Assembly: GCF_015206815.1 (NCBI RefSeq)
Contig: NZ_JADEXZ010000004.1
Location: 1 to 64,000 of the forward strand
DNA length: 64,000 bases
Origin: Fortiea sp. LEGE XX443
GTDB taxonomy: Bacteria > Cyanobacteriota > Cyanobacteriia > Cyanobacteriales > Nostocaceae
Reading direction: 5' to 3'
In this document: one piece after another, positions 7,587 to 16,085 of the stretch
How the letters are laid out: each line of letters starts with the position of its first letter
Numbering within the stretch: the stretch's first letter is position 1
Translations under genes and position numbers: made by a program
The notes under the pieces: generated by a model
Told to the model about the DNA's origin: nothing
Seen by the model: the letters and a program-made list of their open reading frames with translations, nothing else
Database searches by the model: none

Positions 7587-8735
7587 TTACACCAAACAAT
7601 CCTTCAGGGCGTAAATCACTTGGTCTTGCTGCTGGGTTGTCAGTTCTGGGAACATGGGCAAAGATAAAACCTCATGACAGGTTTGCTCTGCTACTGGCAA
7701 TTGCCCTGGTTTGTAGCCTAAATGTTGATAAACTGGCTGCAAATGTAGGGGGTAAGGGTAGTAAACCATCGAATTTACACCCCGTTCTTGCAATTGACTC
7801 CGCACCCATTCCCGACGTGAAGCACTAGCACCGTTTCGTGATTCACTCACCACGCGAATCGTGTATTGATTCCATACGCTCATTCCTCCAGGGAGTTCTT
7901 CAGGTACGATAATCCCTGGAATGTGACAGAGAAACTGTTGGTAATAAGATGCGATCGCCTGTCTTTGCTGATTCCAATTATCGAGATAACGCAGTTTAAT
8001 TTGCAAAATCGCTGCTTGAATCGCATCCAAGCGACTGTTTACCCCAATTTCTTCGTAGTAGTAGCGATTTCTTTGCCCATGTTCCTTGATTACTCGCATC
8101 TTGGCTGCTAATTCTGAATCGTTAGTGGTAATTGCCCCACCATCGCCACAACCGCCGAGATTTTTAGTAGGGTAAAAACTAAAGCAACCAATATGCCCCA
8201 TACTGCCAACTTTTTGATCATCCCAAGTTGCTCCTGTAGCTTGAGCGCAATCTTCGATGACCGTTAAATTGTAAGTATGAGCGATCGCCATCAACTCTGC
8301 CATATCTACAGGCTGTCCGAATAAATGCACCGGAATGATCGCCTTGGTTTTGGGTGTAATCGCCGCAGCTATTTGCTGTAAATCCAAGTTAAATGTATTA
8401 ATGTCTATATCTACAAAAACAGGTTTGGCTCCTACGGCGCTGATCACTTCAGCCGTAGCAATAAAGGTAAATGGTGTCGTAATTACCTCATCACCTGCAC
8501 CAATTTCTAAAGCTCGTAGCGCTAAGTAGAGCGCATCAGTTCCAGAGTTACAAGCTATACAATTACTAACATGATGATAGGCGGCAAATTTTTGCTCAAA
8601 GCTTTCAATTACTGGGCCGCCAATATACCGCCCAGAAGCTAAAACTTCTAACACTGCTGCACTCACTTCTGCTTCGATAGTGGCGTATTGCTGCTTGATA
8701 TCAAAGGCAGGAACAGAATTTACGCTTTGGAACAT
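7587..8735 (-). CDS. DegT/DnrJ/EryC1/StrS sugar aminotransferase
   Basis: PLP-dependent aminotransferase of the family that aminates keto-sugars for surface glycans or antibiotics. 382 residues, normal length. The substrate-side GTDALYLALRAL, the HLFGQPVDM block and IEDCAQATGA (the PLP-ring Asp) are present. The Schiff-base lysine is in SFYPTKNLGGCGDGG, a hallmark of the family. The C-terminal YPYPLHLQPVY motif is also typical. ATG at 8735. It stands alone, convergent with the DUF561 gene, with no other nucleotide-sugar gene next to it, so the specific sugar cannot be inferred. Confidence 0.9.
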   Translation of the reverse strand: MFQSVNSVPAFDIKQQYATIEAEVSAAVLEVLASGRYIGGPVIESFEQKFAAYHHVSNCIACNSGTDALYLALRALEIGAGDEVITTPFTFIATAEVISAVGAKPVFVDIDINTFNLDLQQIAAAITPKTKAIIPVHLFGQPVDMAELMAIAHTYNLTVIEDCAQATGATWDDQKVGSMGHIGCFSFYPTKNLGGCGDGGAITTNDSELAAKMRVIKEHGQRNRYYYEEIGVNSRLDAIQAAILQIKLRYLDNWNQQRQAIASYYQQFLCHIPGIIVPEELPGGMSVWNQYTIRVVSESRNGASASRREWVRSQLQERGVNSMVYYPYPLHLQPVYQHLGYKPGQLPVAEQTCHEVLSLPMFPELTTQQQDQVIYALKDCLV

Positions 8736-8891
8736 GAGTTTTATGTTATCTGAAGATACAAAGGATGCACTTCGACTGTCGATTTTAACTGATTGACTTT
8801 GACATCAAACAGTTATTCAATAGACTGTCGCCCCGGATACGCATCAAAAAGGGTTATTACTGAAATTATTGTATGGGTAAAGATATCATAC

Positions 8892-8919
8892 TAATTCGTA
8901 ATTCGTAATTCGTAATTCG
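8892..8919. repeat. Heptanucleotide tandem repeat (TAATTCG x4)
   Basis: Four perfect copies of TAATTCG. Such short tandemly repeated heptamers are characteristic of heterocystous cyanobacteria. It lies upstream of the sugar aminotransferase. Confidence 0.9.
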
Positions 8920-8977
8920 TAGGACACTCTGAAAAAGTGTCAATATAAAAGGCTTCTGAGAAGTCATTTTATGAGAT

Positions 8978-9097
8978 TGATGCAATTTAAGAGGACAGAA
9001 CGATACAGGAGGACGCGGTGAGGCGGTGATTACTGTTGATGGAAATCCCAAAATTATCCTGCAACTAAGCAACGCCGAATTTTCTTCTTCTCATTGA
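8978..9097 (+). pseudogene. Possible gene relic (about 39 codons)
   Basis: An open stretch ending in TGA at 9095-9097 reads NDTGGRGEAVITVDGNPK then IILQLSNAEFSSSH. The composition looks protein-like and loosely recalls repeat regions of large exported proteins, but there is no start and no secure family. The rest of 8736-9219 holds the heptamer repeat and the ribosome binding site of the next gene. Confidence 0.2.
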
Positions 9098-9203
9098 ATA
9101 AATTCGCTTTCCTTTGATTGATATTGAGAAGATTTGCGTTCCGCGTCTCTCCTTCTCTCCCTCGCCGCGTCTTCTTGGTAAGCTGTTGTGATCAGATAAT
9201 CCC

Positions 9204-9210
9204 AGGAGGT
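9204..9210 (+). promoter_or_regulatory. Strong ribosome binding site deciding the fetB start
   Basis: AGGAGGT, nine bases before GTG 9220. It argues against the ~34-codon upstream extension of the frame. Confidence 0.75.
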
Positions 9211-9219
9211 GGAAGAACC

Positions 9220-9996
9220 GTGGAAGATTTAATCAAGCTAGATTTAGTTGATTTAGCATTTGCTGTGGGGTTGATGGTGATCGCTATTGGTTTATCTGTC
9301 TGGGAAAGATTGGGAATAGAGTTAAATTTTGTCATTGCCACAGGTAGAACCATCTTACAACTGCTGGTATTGGGATACGTTTTTGATTTTATCTTTGCCG
9401 TAAATAATGCTTGGGCAGTTTTAGGGATTGTAGCAATTATGCTAACAATTGCGGTGATTGTCGCGCGAAATCGTATCAGCCAGAAAATTCCCCTAGTATT
9501 ACCTGTGGTTTGGGGAGCAATTTTAGTAAGTACCGCTTTCACGTTGCTGTACACCAACTTCTTGATTCTGCAACCAGATAGATGGTATGAACCACGTTAT
9601 TTAATTCCTCTAGCGGGAATCATTATTGGTAATGCAATGAATGCAGCGGCGATCGCTGGCGATCGTTTAGTTAGTACAATCAATAATTCCTCTGGGGAAA
9701 TCGAAACTCATTTAAGTTTAGGCGCAACTCCGCAACAAGCCGTCAGTCAATACCGCCGCGAAGCCATTCGCGCCGCGCTGCTTCCAACTATTAATCAAAT
9801 GATGCTCATTGCTATGGCTACTCTTCCCAGTATCACCGCCGGACAGTTATTAGGCGGAGTAAACCCTTTAGATGCTGTGTCTTACGAGATTGTAATTGTG
9901 TTTATGGTTGCTGTGGCTAACTTGTTGACGACAATTTTAGTTACTAGGGGATTGTGTCGTCAGTTTTTTAATTCAGCGGCGCAGTTGGTAAGGTGA
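9220..9996 (+). CDS. fetB: FetB-type ABC transporter permease (UPF0014)
   Basis: Integral-membrane permease of the FetAB (YbbL/YbbM) iron-export type. GTG 9220 is chosen because a strong Shine-Dalgarno AGGAGGT (9204-9210) sits nine bases upstream; this gives 258 residues, the family's usual length, whereas the upstream frame extension is not hydrophobic. Multiple membrane helices are evident (LVDLAFAVGLMVIAIGLSVW, AWAVLGIVAIMLTIAVIVA, VVWGAILVSTAFTLLYT). Family motifs RTILQLLVLGY, GNAMNAAAIAGDRL, LSLGATPQQA and PGQ-equivalent TAGQLLGGVNPLDAV are clear. The ATPase partner FetA is not adjacent. Iron export is inferred from the family only. Confidence 0.85.
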   Translation: MEDLIKLDLVDLAFAVGLMVIAIGLSVWERLGIELNFVIATGRTILQLLVLGYVFDFIFAVNNAWAVLGIVAIMLTIAVIVARNRISQKIPLVLPVVWGAILVSTAFTLLYTNFLILQPDRWYEPRYLIPLAGIIIGNAMNAAAIAGDRLVSTINNSSGEIETHLSLGATPQQAVSQYRREAIRAALLPTINQMMLIAMATLPSITAGQLLGGVNPLDAVSYEIVIVFMVAVANLLTTILVTRGLCRQFFNSAAQLVR

Positions 9997-10011
9997 TGTA
10001 AAGCTAAAAAT

Positions 10012-10467
10012 TTATGAATGCTGTTGTGTCCATTTGTCCCATAACAGATGCACATCATCTGGTTGCTCGTCGTAATTAAGCATCTCGTCTGAAATCATCA
10101 CCCACTTCTGGGCGCTGCGTATCCAAATGTTGCCAACTGGACGTAACTTTGTTGTATCATCCAACGTCCCAGCTTTAACGTTGATAGTATTTGGATTGTA
10201 AGCCCGATCATGAAATAACCGCGTTCCGCAGTTACCGCAGAATAAATTTTTTACTTCACGTCCGCTCTCGGCTTTACGAATCCAAGCTTTTGGTTGTCCT
10301 TGAGTAATAACTACAGCATCTCGTCTGACAGTCAATGACATACCAAAGGCACTAGAGGATTGTTTTTGACATTCTTTACAATGGCACAGGTAGAGAGTTA
10401 AAGGTTGGGCGCGGATTTCGTAACGAATCTCGCCGCATTGACAACCCCCAGTATATGGAAGACTCAC
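10012..10467 (-). CDS. GFA-family zinc protein
   Basis: Protein of the GFA (glutathione-dependent formaldehyde-activating enzyme) fold, 151 residues from GTG 10467. Zinc-binding cysteines are seen in GGCQCGEIRYE, CHCKECQK and LFCGNCGTRLF, the expected three clusters. GTG is preferred to the upstream ATG (10518) because AAGGA precedes it at the right distance and because the extension runs into a 21-bp tandem repeat. The actual substrate of most GFA-like proteins is unknown; detoxification of an aldehyde adduct is only a family-based guess. Convergent with fetB. Confidence 0.83.
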   Translation of the reverse strand: MSLPYTGGCQCGEIRYEIRAQPLTLYLCHCKECQKQSSSAFGMSLTVRRDAVVITQGQPKAWIRKAESGREVKNLFCGNCGTRLFHDRAYNPNTINVKAGTLDDTTKLRPVGNIWIRSAQKWVMISDEMLNYDEQPDDVHLLWDKWTQQHS

Positions 10468-10511
10468 AAGTTTTTTTCCTTGAGAACTAGCTATTAGTGT
10501 AAATGTAAGTC

Positions 10512-10616
10512 GTCGCATTCACAATGCAAGTTGTCGCATTCACAATGCAAGTTGTCGTATTAGCAATGCAAGCCGTCACATCAACAATGCAAGCCGTCAC
10601 ATCAACAATGCAGTGC
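10512..10616. repeat. 21-bp tandem repeat array, five units
   Basis: Five consecutive 21-bp units of the type GTCGCATTCACAATGCAAGTT, the last three diverged (GTCACATCAACAATGCAAGCC twice, identical but for the final bases). It lies between the GFA gene and the TPR gene. The same repeat family occurs at 17245-17370. Confidence 0.9.
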
Positions 10617-10687
10617 CGTGAATTCTTTCTTACTCACGCTTCTAAACATTAGAATAGGAATTAATGTAAAGTTATCCAATAGCCAAA

Positions 10688-12532
10688 GTGTCAGACTCTC
10701 TGCCATTGCGCGATCGCTACCTCGCTTTAATTGACGAAATTGTGCAACTTACCCTCCAGGGCAAAATTAGCTCTGTGGAGATGGTGTACCAAATGTTGCA
10801 AAAAGGTATAACATCTGGTACAGGAGAAATATTTGAGTTAGCGTTGAGCGATCGCTTGAGTAGCATCCAAAGTCAAGTGGACGGCGAAAATGATGAACTC
10901 AAAAAAGCTAAGGCTAACCGCAGTCTCAGAGCAATCAAGACAATTCAAAACCAATGGCAACGTTATTGGGAACAAAATAAAGCCATAGAAGCGATCGCAT
11001 TAGCAGTCAGAGACATCACCACAGCTTCAGCAGATGAACGCCTCGCTACATTTTTACGTTTCACAGATCCCAATCAAAAGCAACCGCTCAATTCATCACA
11101 ATTACAGCAGTTAGCTAAAGCTTTACAACAATTTGCTCAAGTAGATGCTGACATAGAACAAATATCACAAGGCATCACCCGTGGTTTGGCTAGTTGGCAA
11201 AGCCTCCAAGACAACTTAATTAGTTGGATGTACGAGCAGAATCGAGAATTAGGATTTGGCGGTGTACCTGGAGAAAACGGCCCTTGGGCAACTTGGGCAA
11301 AGAAAGTTAACAGCGACTTCCCCCAAGCACTGTTTCGTAGTCTAGCTTTAGAACAATCAGCCATTGAATTTGCCGAACAGCAACGTAATGTTACCCTCAG
11401 TAACTGGGTAGAAATGGCGTTGATTTTACAGTATTTGCAACGCGGGTTAGTTACTTGGTTTGACCAACAACCATATAATGTGCAAGCAGGCTCAAAATTA
11501 TCAATTTCGACGTTTTTGACCTTTGCAGTGATTTGGAGTCAGTTGGCTAGTGGTTTGGGTAACGCTGCGGCTATATATGGTTACGGTGGTTCACAAATTA
11601 TGCTGCAAATTCTGCGAAACTTTGCCCAGCGTTCTTATTTCCCGCTTTATGGTGGAATCTTTGCGTCCTTTTCGGGTAGTTCTTTACGAAATGCTCTAGA
11701 TTATTTAGATGAACCGTTACGCCAAGTTGAAGGAACCCAAGAAAAAGCCAGAATCTTGACGCTTTTGGGATATTCTCAACGGGCTTTAGGGCAGTATCAA
11801 CGCTCAATTAATTTTCATCAGCAAGCATTAGAAATAGCCAGAAATGCAGGCGATCGCCCTTGTGAAATTGCCAATCTCAACCATCTCAGCCGTACCTACG
11901 TCCAAGAAAAAGATTATGGCGAGGCGATTAATTATAGCCAACGAGCCTTAATCTTGAGTCGGCAAGCAGGCGATCGCACAGGCGAAGCCAACGCTTTGGT
12001 GAACTTGGGTTACAGCGAAGTCATGCGATCGCAACAACTAGAACAAATTGAACCAGAAACCTATGGGATGCCAATTAATTATTTGGAACAAGGTTTAAAG
12101 TTATTAGAGAAATTAGGAGATATCCAAAGTAAAGCCTTGTGTTTGAGTAGTTTAGGTATTGCCTATCTCGTAATTAAAGAAGCGCCAACTGCTATTAAAT
12201 ATTTAGAAGACGGTTTTAAAACAGCACAAACTTGCGGAGATTTGTATCTCCAAGGAAGAAACTTAGCATCTTTAGCCGAAGCTTATTATCATCTCCAAAA
12301 TGCAGAAAAAGCTATTTACACTGGTGCTTTGGGAATGTATCTTTTAGAGCAGATTGCTTCTAATGAATGGCGACAACCAGCAGGTTTATTAACAATTTTA
12401 CAAGGACAAATAGGTAAAGAAGCATTCCAAAACTTTTTACAGCAACATCGTCCTAAAATCATGGCAATTATCGGTATTGATGGCTATGATCACATACCAG
12501 AATTGTTAGAAATATATCGACAAGATATGTAA
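10688..12532 (+). CDS. Large tetratricopeptide-repeat protein
   Basis: A 614-residue protein starting at GTG 10688. The N-terminal half (about 1-340) is helical and not assigned to a family; it includes a Trp-rich part and an alanine/glycine-rich hydrophobic stretch (ISTFLTFAVIWSQLASGLGNAAAIYG). From about residue 345 there are TPR-like repeats: KARILTLLGYSQRALGQYQRSINFHQQALEI, CEIANLNHLSRTYVQEKDYGEAINYSQRAL, and GEANALVNLGYSEVM onward. TPRs bind partner proteins. Similar proteins are common in filamentous cyanobacteria, often beside signalling or CHAT genes, but no partner is adjacent here. Role unknown. Confidence 0.8.
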   Translation: MSDSLPLRDRYLALIDEIVQLTLQGKISSVEMVYQMLQKGITSGTGEIFELALSDRLSSIQSQVDGENDELKKAKANRSLRAIKTIQNQWQRYWEQNKAIEAIALAVRDITTASADERLATFLRFTDPNQKQPLNSSQLQQLAKALQQFAQVDADIEQISQGITRGLASWQSLQDNLISWMYEQNRELGFGGVPGENGPWATWAKKVNSDFPQALFRSLALEQSAIEFAEQQRNVTLSNWVEMALILQYLQRGLVTWFDQQPYNVQAGSKLSISTFLTFAVIWSQLASGLGNAAAIYGYGGSQIMLQILRNFAQRSYFPLYGGIFASFSGSSLRNALDYLDEPLRQVEGTQEKARILTLLGYSQRALGQYQRSINFHQQALEIARNAGDRPCEIANLNHLSRTYVQEKDYGEAINYSQRALILSRQAGDRTGEANALVNLGYSEVMRSQQLEQIEPETYGMPINYLEQGLKLLEKLGDIQSKALCLSSLGIAYLVIKEAPTAIKYLEDGFKTAQTCGDLYLQGRNLASLAEAYYHLQNAEKAIYTGALGMYLLEQIASNEWRQPAGLLTILQGQIGKEAFQNFLQQHRPKIMAIIGIDGYDHIPELLEIYRQDM

Positions 12533-12714
12533 TTATCTCGATTCTATTTGTCGGTTCTTCAGTAACTAGTATGCCAAAAATATAGTCAAGAAGATAAATA
12601 AAAATTAAAAGATGTGTCAAATAATGAGTAAAAGCCTTGATAGTATTGACGGGGAAGCAGTATTTAATATTGGCTGTAATCAGAAACAAGAAGAAAAAAA
12701 GTAAATTGGCAGCC

Positions 12715-13401
12715 ATGAGTCTAAAAAAGCAAAATAAACTACTGACAAAACTACTGAATCTAGAAGGAGTAAAAGTAATCTCACATCGACAGCATCAAGG
12801 GATAGGAGTAATCATAGGTATTGAGTCAAATGCTCAAGAAAGTGTGTGTCCTCGTTGTGGAACCTCAAGTCAAAGATTACATCAGAACCATAGATATATA
12901 GTCAAAGATTTATGTTGGGGAGAAAAGCAAGTATTTTTAGAAATAAATAGAAGACAGTTCAAATGTTCAAAATGTAAGAAACCATTTAGTGAAGAGTTGA
13001 ATTTTGTAAGTAAAAGAAGAACTTATATAAAGAGATTGGCTAAGAAAATTATTCAAGAAGTAATAGATGCGGATATACATAATGTAGCCAAAAAAGGAGT
13101 AGTGACTACAGAAGAAATAGAAAGAATATTAAAAGATGCAGCCGCAGAACTAGAAGAATTAAAACCGCAAAAATTAATCAGACTAGGAATCGATGAAATA
13201 GCTCTAGTGAAAGGGCAAGGGAATTATTGTGCTGTATTAATAGATTTAGATAAATCTCAACTAATTGCTATATTAAAAGGGCGAACCCAAGAAATAATCA
13301 GGGAAACCCTTGTAGGATGGGGAACAGAGATTTTAGAACACATAGAAGAAGTGAGTATAGATTTATGGCAAGGCTATAAAAATTTAGTGACAAATAATTA
13401 G
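12715..13401 (+). pseudogene. ISL3-family transposase, 3'-truncated
   Basis: From ATG 12715 the protein has the ISL3 zinc-finger region (CPRCGTSSQRL...CSKCKKPF), a helix-turn-helix-like part, and the start of the DDE domain: LGIDEIALVKGQGNYCAVLIDL and VSIDLWQGYKNLV. It stops after about 229 residues, whereas ISL3 transposases usually reach about 400, so the third catalytic residue is missing. The break lies about 20 bases before a tRNA-Val gene. A+T-rich coding unlike neighbours fits a mobile element. Confidence 0.85.
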
Positions 13402-13419
13402 TCACTGTACAACATGAAT

Positions 13420-13492
<73 letters not shown>

Positions 13493-13551
13493 TTAACCAC
13501 ACAGCTTTCTATCATAGCGCATATTTATCTTTTGTGCAAGTCAGCGTGTCC

Positions 13552-13571
13552 GAATCGGATTTCTCCGATTC
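13552..13571. other. Short perfect hairpin upstream of gdhA
   Basis: GAATCGGA (13552-13559) and TCCGATTC (13564-13571) form an 8-bp stem with a four-base loop, between the divergent tRNA-Val and glutamate dehydrogenase genes. Role unclear. Confidence 0.4.
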
Positions 13572-13598
13572 AAGTTTGGCATGTTAATCAGAAAAAAT

Positions 13599-13612
13599 GT
13601 AACAAAAACTAC
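13599..13612 (+). promoter_or_regulatory. Candidate NtcA box upstream of gdhA
   Basis: GTA-N8-TAC (GTAACAAAAACTAC) matches the core of the nitrogen regulator NtcA. It lies 91 bases before the gdhA start. A TANNNT -10 (TAAGCT at 13643-13648) is present but 30 bases away, longer than the usual 20-24, so activation from this site is uncertain. Confidence 0.35.
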
Positions 13613-13702
13613 AAAATTTATATTTTTTTCCAAATCACAGGATAAGCTAGGCATATATATAATATCCGGTTCGCAAAGATACCGCGATTAGGAGAAACTT
13701 TT

Positions 13703-14992
13703 ATGATTGCAACACCTACATTGCCGCTGGAAGCAGCTACGCCAGCGCACATCTGTCCATTTGATCAAGCCTGTAGTTACTTAGAAGCAGCCGCTAAAGA
13801 ATTAAGGTTAGATCAAGGTTTACTAGAAATTCTCAGCCATCCGCGCAAAGTTGTGACAGTTTCGATTCCTGTGAAACTAGATAATGGGGAAGTGCGTGTA
13901 CTGGCAGGACATCGGGTACAACACTCGGATGTTTTAGGCCCTTACAAAGGCGGAATTCGTTACCATCCGGCGGTGACACTGCGGGAAGTTTCAGCGCTGG
14001 CTATGTTAATGACTTGGAAATGTGCATTATTGGGTATTCCCTATGGTGGTGCTAAGGGAGGTATTGCGATCGCTCCAGAGCATTATAGTGTTAGGGAATT
14101 AGAGCGGATTACGCGTCGTTATACCAGCGAATTAATTAAGGATATCGGCCCTTCAGTAGACATACCAGCACCAGATATGGGTACTTCTGCCCGTGAAATG
14201 GCTTGGATGATGGATACTTATTCAGTGAATGTAGGTCATGCTGTACCAGGGGTTGTGACTGGTAAACCGCTGTCTGTTGGTGGTTCCCTCGGTAGGGAAA
14301 AGGCGACTGGACGCGGCACAATGATTATTGTGCGTGAAGCTTTGGCAGACCAAGGTAAATCTCTCGAAGGAATACGAGTAGTTATTCAAGGTTTTGGAAA
14401 TGTTGGTGGCGCAGCAGCCGAATTGCTACACCAAGCTGGGGCAAAAGTGATAGCTGTGTCCACCGCTACAGGTGGTGTATTTTCGAGCGATGGTTTGGAT
14501 ATTCCGGCTTTAAAAGCTTACGCTGCTGAAAATCACAAGAGTGTGATTGGTTTTCCTCAATCCACACCAATTAGTAACGCCGAATTACTGATTTTGCCTT
14601 GCGATGTCTTGATTCCTGCCGCTTTGGAAAACCAAATTACTGAAGAGAATGTCCATCAAATACAGGCGCAAATTATCGCAGAAGCAGCTAACGGGCCTGT
14701 GACTCTGGAAGCTAACCTAGCATTAGAAGCGCGAGGAGTTATTGTACTACCAGACATTTTGGCGAATGCTGGGGGTGTGGTGGTAAGTTATCTAGAATGG
14801 GTGCAAGGTCTGTCTTACCTATTTTGGGATGAAGAACGAGTCAACCGCGAAATGGAACATTTGATGGTGCAAGCTTACCGTCAAGTTATTCAACAGTCTA
14901 AAGTGCGGCACGTTCCCCTACGTTTAGCAGCTTACACTTTGGGTGTAGGTCGTGTGGCACAGGCATTAAACGATCGCGGTCTTTATCCTTGA
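13703..14992 (+). CDS. gdhA: Glutamate dehydrogenase (Glu/Leu/Phe/Val family)
   Basis: Cytoplasmic NAD(P)-dependent enzyme interconverting 2-oxoglutarate plus ammonium and glutamate. 429 residues, full length. The substrate motif YKGGIRYHP and the catalytic lysine region IPYGGAKGGI (about residues 113-122) are followed by the dinucleotide-binding fold with VVIQGFGNVGG. PDILANAGGVVVSYLEW is the conserved C-terminal block. ATG 13703 has AGGAGA nine bases upstream. A possible NtcA box lies upstream, so nitrogen control is plausible. Cofactor preference cannot be read with certainty. Convergent with the LysR gene across a perfect palindrome. Confidence 0.92.
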   Translation: MIATPTLPLEAATPAHICPFDQACSYLEAAAKELRLDQGLLEILSHPRKVVTVSIPVKLDNGEVRVLAGHRVQHSDVLGPYKGGIRYHPAVTLREVSALAMLMTWKCALLGIPYGGAKGGIAIAPEHYSVRELERITRRYTSELIKDIGPSVDIPAPDMGTSAREMAWMMDTYSVNVGHAVPGVVTGKPLSVGGSLGREKATGRGTMIIVREALADQGKSLEGIRVVIQGFGNVGGAAAELLHQAGAKVIAVSTATGGVFSSDGLDIPALKAYAAENHKSVIGFPQSTPISNAELLILPCDVLIPAALENQITEENVHQIQAQIIAEAANGPVTLEANLALEARGVIVLPDILANAGGVVVSYLEWVQGLSYLFWDEERVNREMEHLMVQAYRQVIQQSKVRHVPLRLAAYTLGVGRVAQALNDRGLYP

Positions 14993-15031
14993 TGATTTGA
15001 TCAAGTTCAACTAAAAAACAATCTGTATTGC

Positions 15032-15057
15032 TAGAGACGCGACATGTCGCGTCTCTA
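15032..15057. terminator. 26-bp perfect palindrome between convergent genes
   Basis: The half-site TAGAGACGCGACA is followed directly by its exact reverse complement. It lies between the 3' ends of gdhA and the LysR gene and abuts the LysR stop codon, so it may serve as a bidirectional terminator. A related hairpin occurs at 55206-55236 after htpG. It belongs to a repeat family, not a unique site. Confidence 0.6.
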
Positions 15058-15954
15058 CTAGTTAGAAATATGTTGCTTCAGAAAATCGATGAATACCCGA
15101 ACCTTGAGAGCAACATAAGCACGGGAAGGGTAGACAAGCCAAGCAGCGGTATTAAAATTTGTTGCTGTCACTTCATAATCTGGAAACACATTGACGAGTT
15201 TACCAGTATATAAATCTTCGCCAATCAGCCAGTGCGGGAGCAATGCTAGACCCATCCCAGCGATCGCACATTCTTGCAATGCGATCGCACTGGAGATGAT
15301 CGTGCGTCCATGTACAGAGGTTTCGCTGATTTCTCCATTCACATCCTTAAATATCCATCTTGATCTAAAGCCTGATAGTGGGAAGAGAAGACAATTATGT
15401 TGTGCCAAATCTGTCGGTCTTTTCGGCTGACTCCATCGCTTCAGATAACCTGGACTAGCACAAACTGAATAGCGAGTAACCATGAGTTGTTGAGCGATTA
15501 AGGTTGAGTCTGCAAGAATTCCCAGACAAATCGCCACGTCAATTCTTTCGGCTAACAAATCTACAACCGCATCTGTAAGTAACAAATCAACAGTCAATTC
15601 GGGATACATCGTGTCAAATTGACTCAAGAGCGGCACAATACACTTTAAGCCAAATGAGACAGAAGCCGTAACCCGGAGTGTTCCCTTTGGATGTCCAGCA
15701 ATGTCCGCCACTAAGTTAATTGCTTGTTGCATTTCCTCAACGAGTGGCTCGACACGCTCAAAATAAGCAATCCCCGCCTCAGTTGGTGACAATTGGCGTG
15801 TTGTCCGCTGAAATAGCCTGACACCAAGTTCTGACTCCAAACTTGCGATCGCTCGTGAAATTGAAGATGGATCAATATTGCGATCGCGTGCAGCAGAAGC
15901 AAAGCTACCTTGTCTCATCACTTCCACGAAGATTTGCAGTACTGATAAATCCAT
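15058..15954 (-). CDS. LysR-family transcriptional regulator
   Basis: 298-residue regulator. Residues 1-60 form the winged helix-turn-helix (LQIFVEVMRQGSFASAARDRNIDPSSISRAIASLE), and ELGVRLFQRTTRQLSPTEAG is the usual wing. The remainder is a periplasmic-binding-like effector domain typical of the CrgA-type subgroup. It is divergent from the oxidoreductase at 16086, and a perfect palindrome lies between them, so it probably controls that gene and itself. The inducer is unknown. Confidence 0.9.
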   Translation of the reverse strand: MDLSVLQIFVEVMRQGSFASAARDRNIDPSSISRAIASLESELGVRLFQRTTRQLSPTEAGIAYFERVEPLVEEMQQAINLVADIAGHPKGTLRVTASVSFGLKCIVPLLSQFDTMYPELTVDLLLTDAVVDLLAERIDVAICLGILADSTLIAQQLMVTRYSVCASPGYLKRWSQPKRPTDLAQHNCLLFPLSGFRSRWIFKDVNGEISETSVHGRTIISSAIALQECAIAGMGLALLPHWLIGEDLYTGKLVNVFPDYEVTATNFNTAAWLVYPSRAYVALKVRVFIDFLKQHISN

Positions 15955-16006
15955 CGTCGAATTTAACTACTAATAAATATCGATTCGTGCAAAGCATACA
16001 TGAGAT

Positions 16007-16020
16007 TCATTCATGAATGA
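16007..16020. promoter_or_regulatory. Candidate LysR operator
   Basis: TCATTCATGAATGA is a perfect 14-bp palindrome in the 131-bp space between the divergent LysR regulator and the oxidoreductase. It is placed as expected for a shared operator. No binding data are visible, hence low confidence. Confidence 0.4.
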
Positions 16021-16085
16021 GTATTTATTACGAGGAAAGTAACAACTATATTTTCAAGTAACTCAAGCTTACTTGGAGGTAAAAT

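Noticed and set aside
9118-9219. N-terminal extension of fetB (ILRRFAFRVSPSLPRR)
   Set aside because: A strong AGGAGGT lies before GTG 9220 and the extension is not hydrophobic as expected for this permease.
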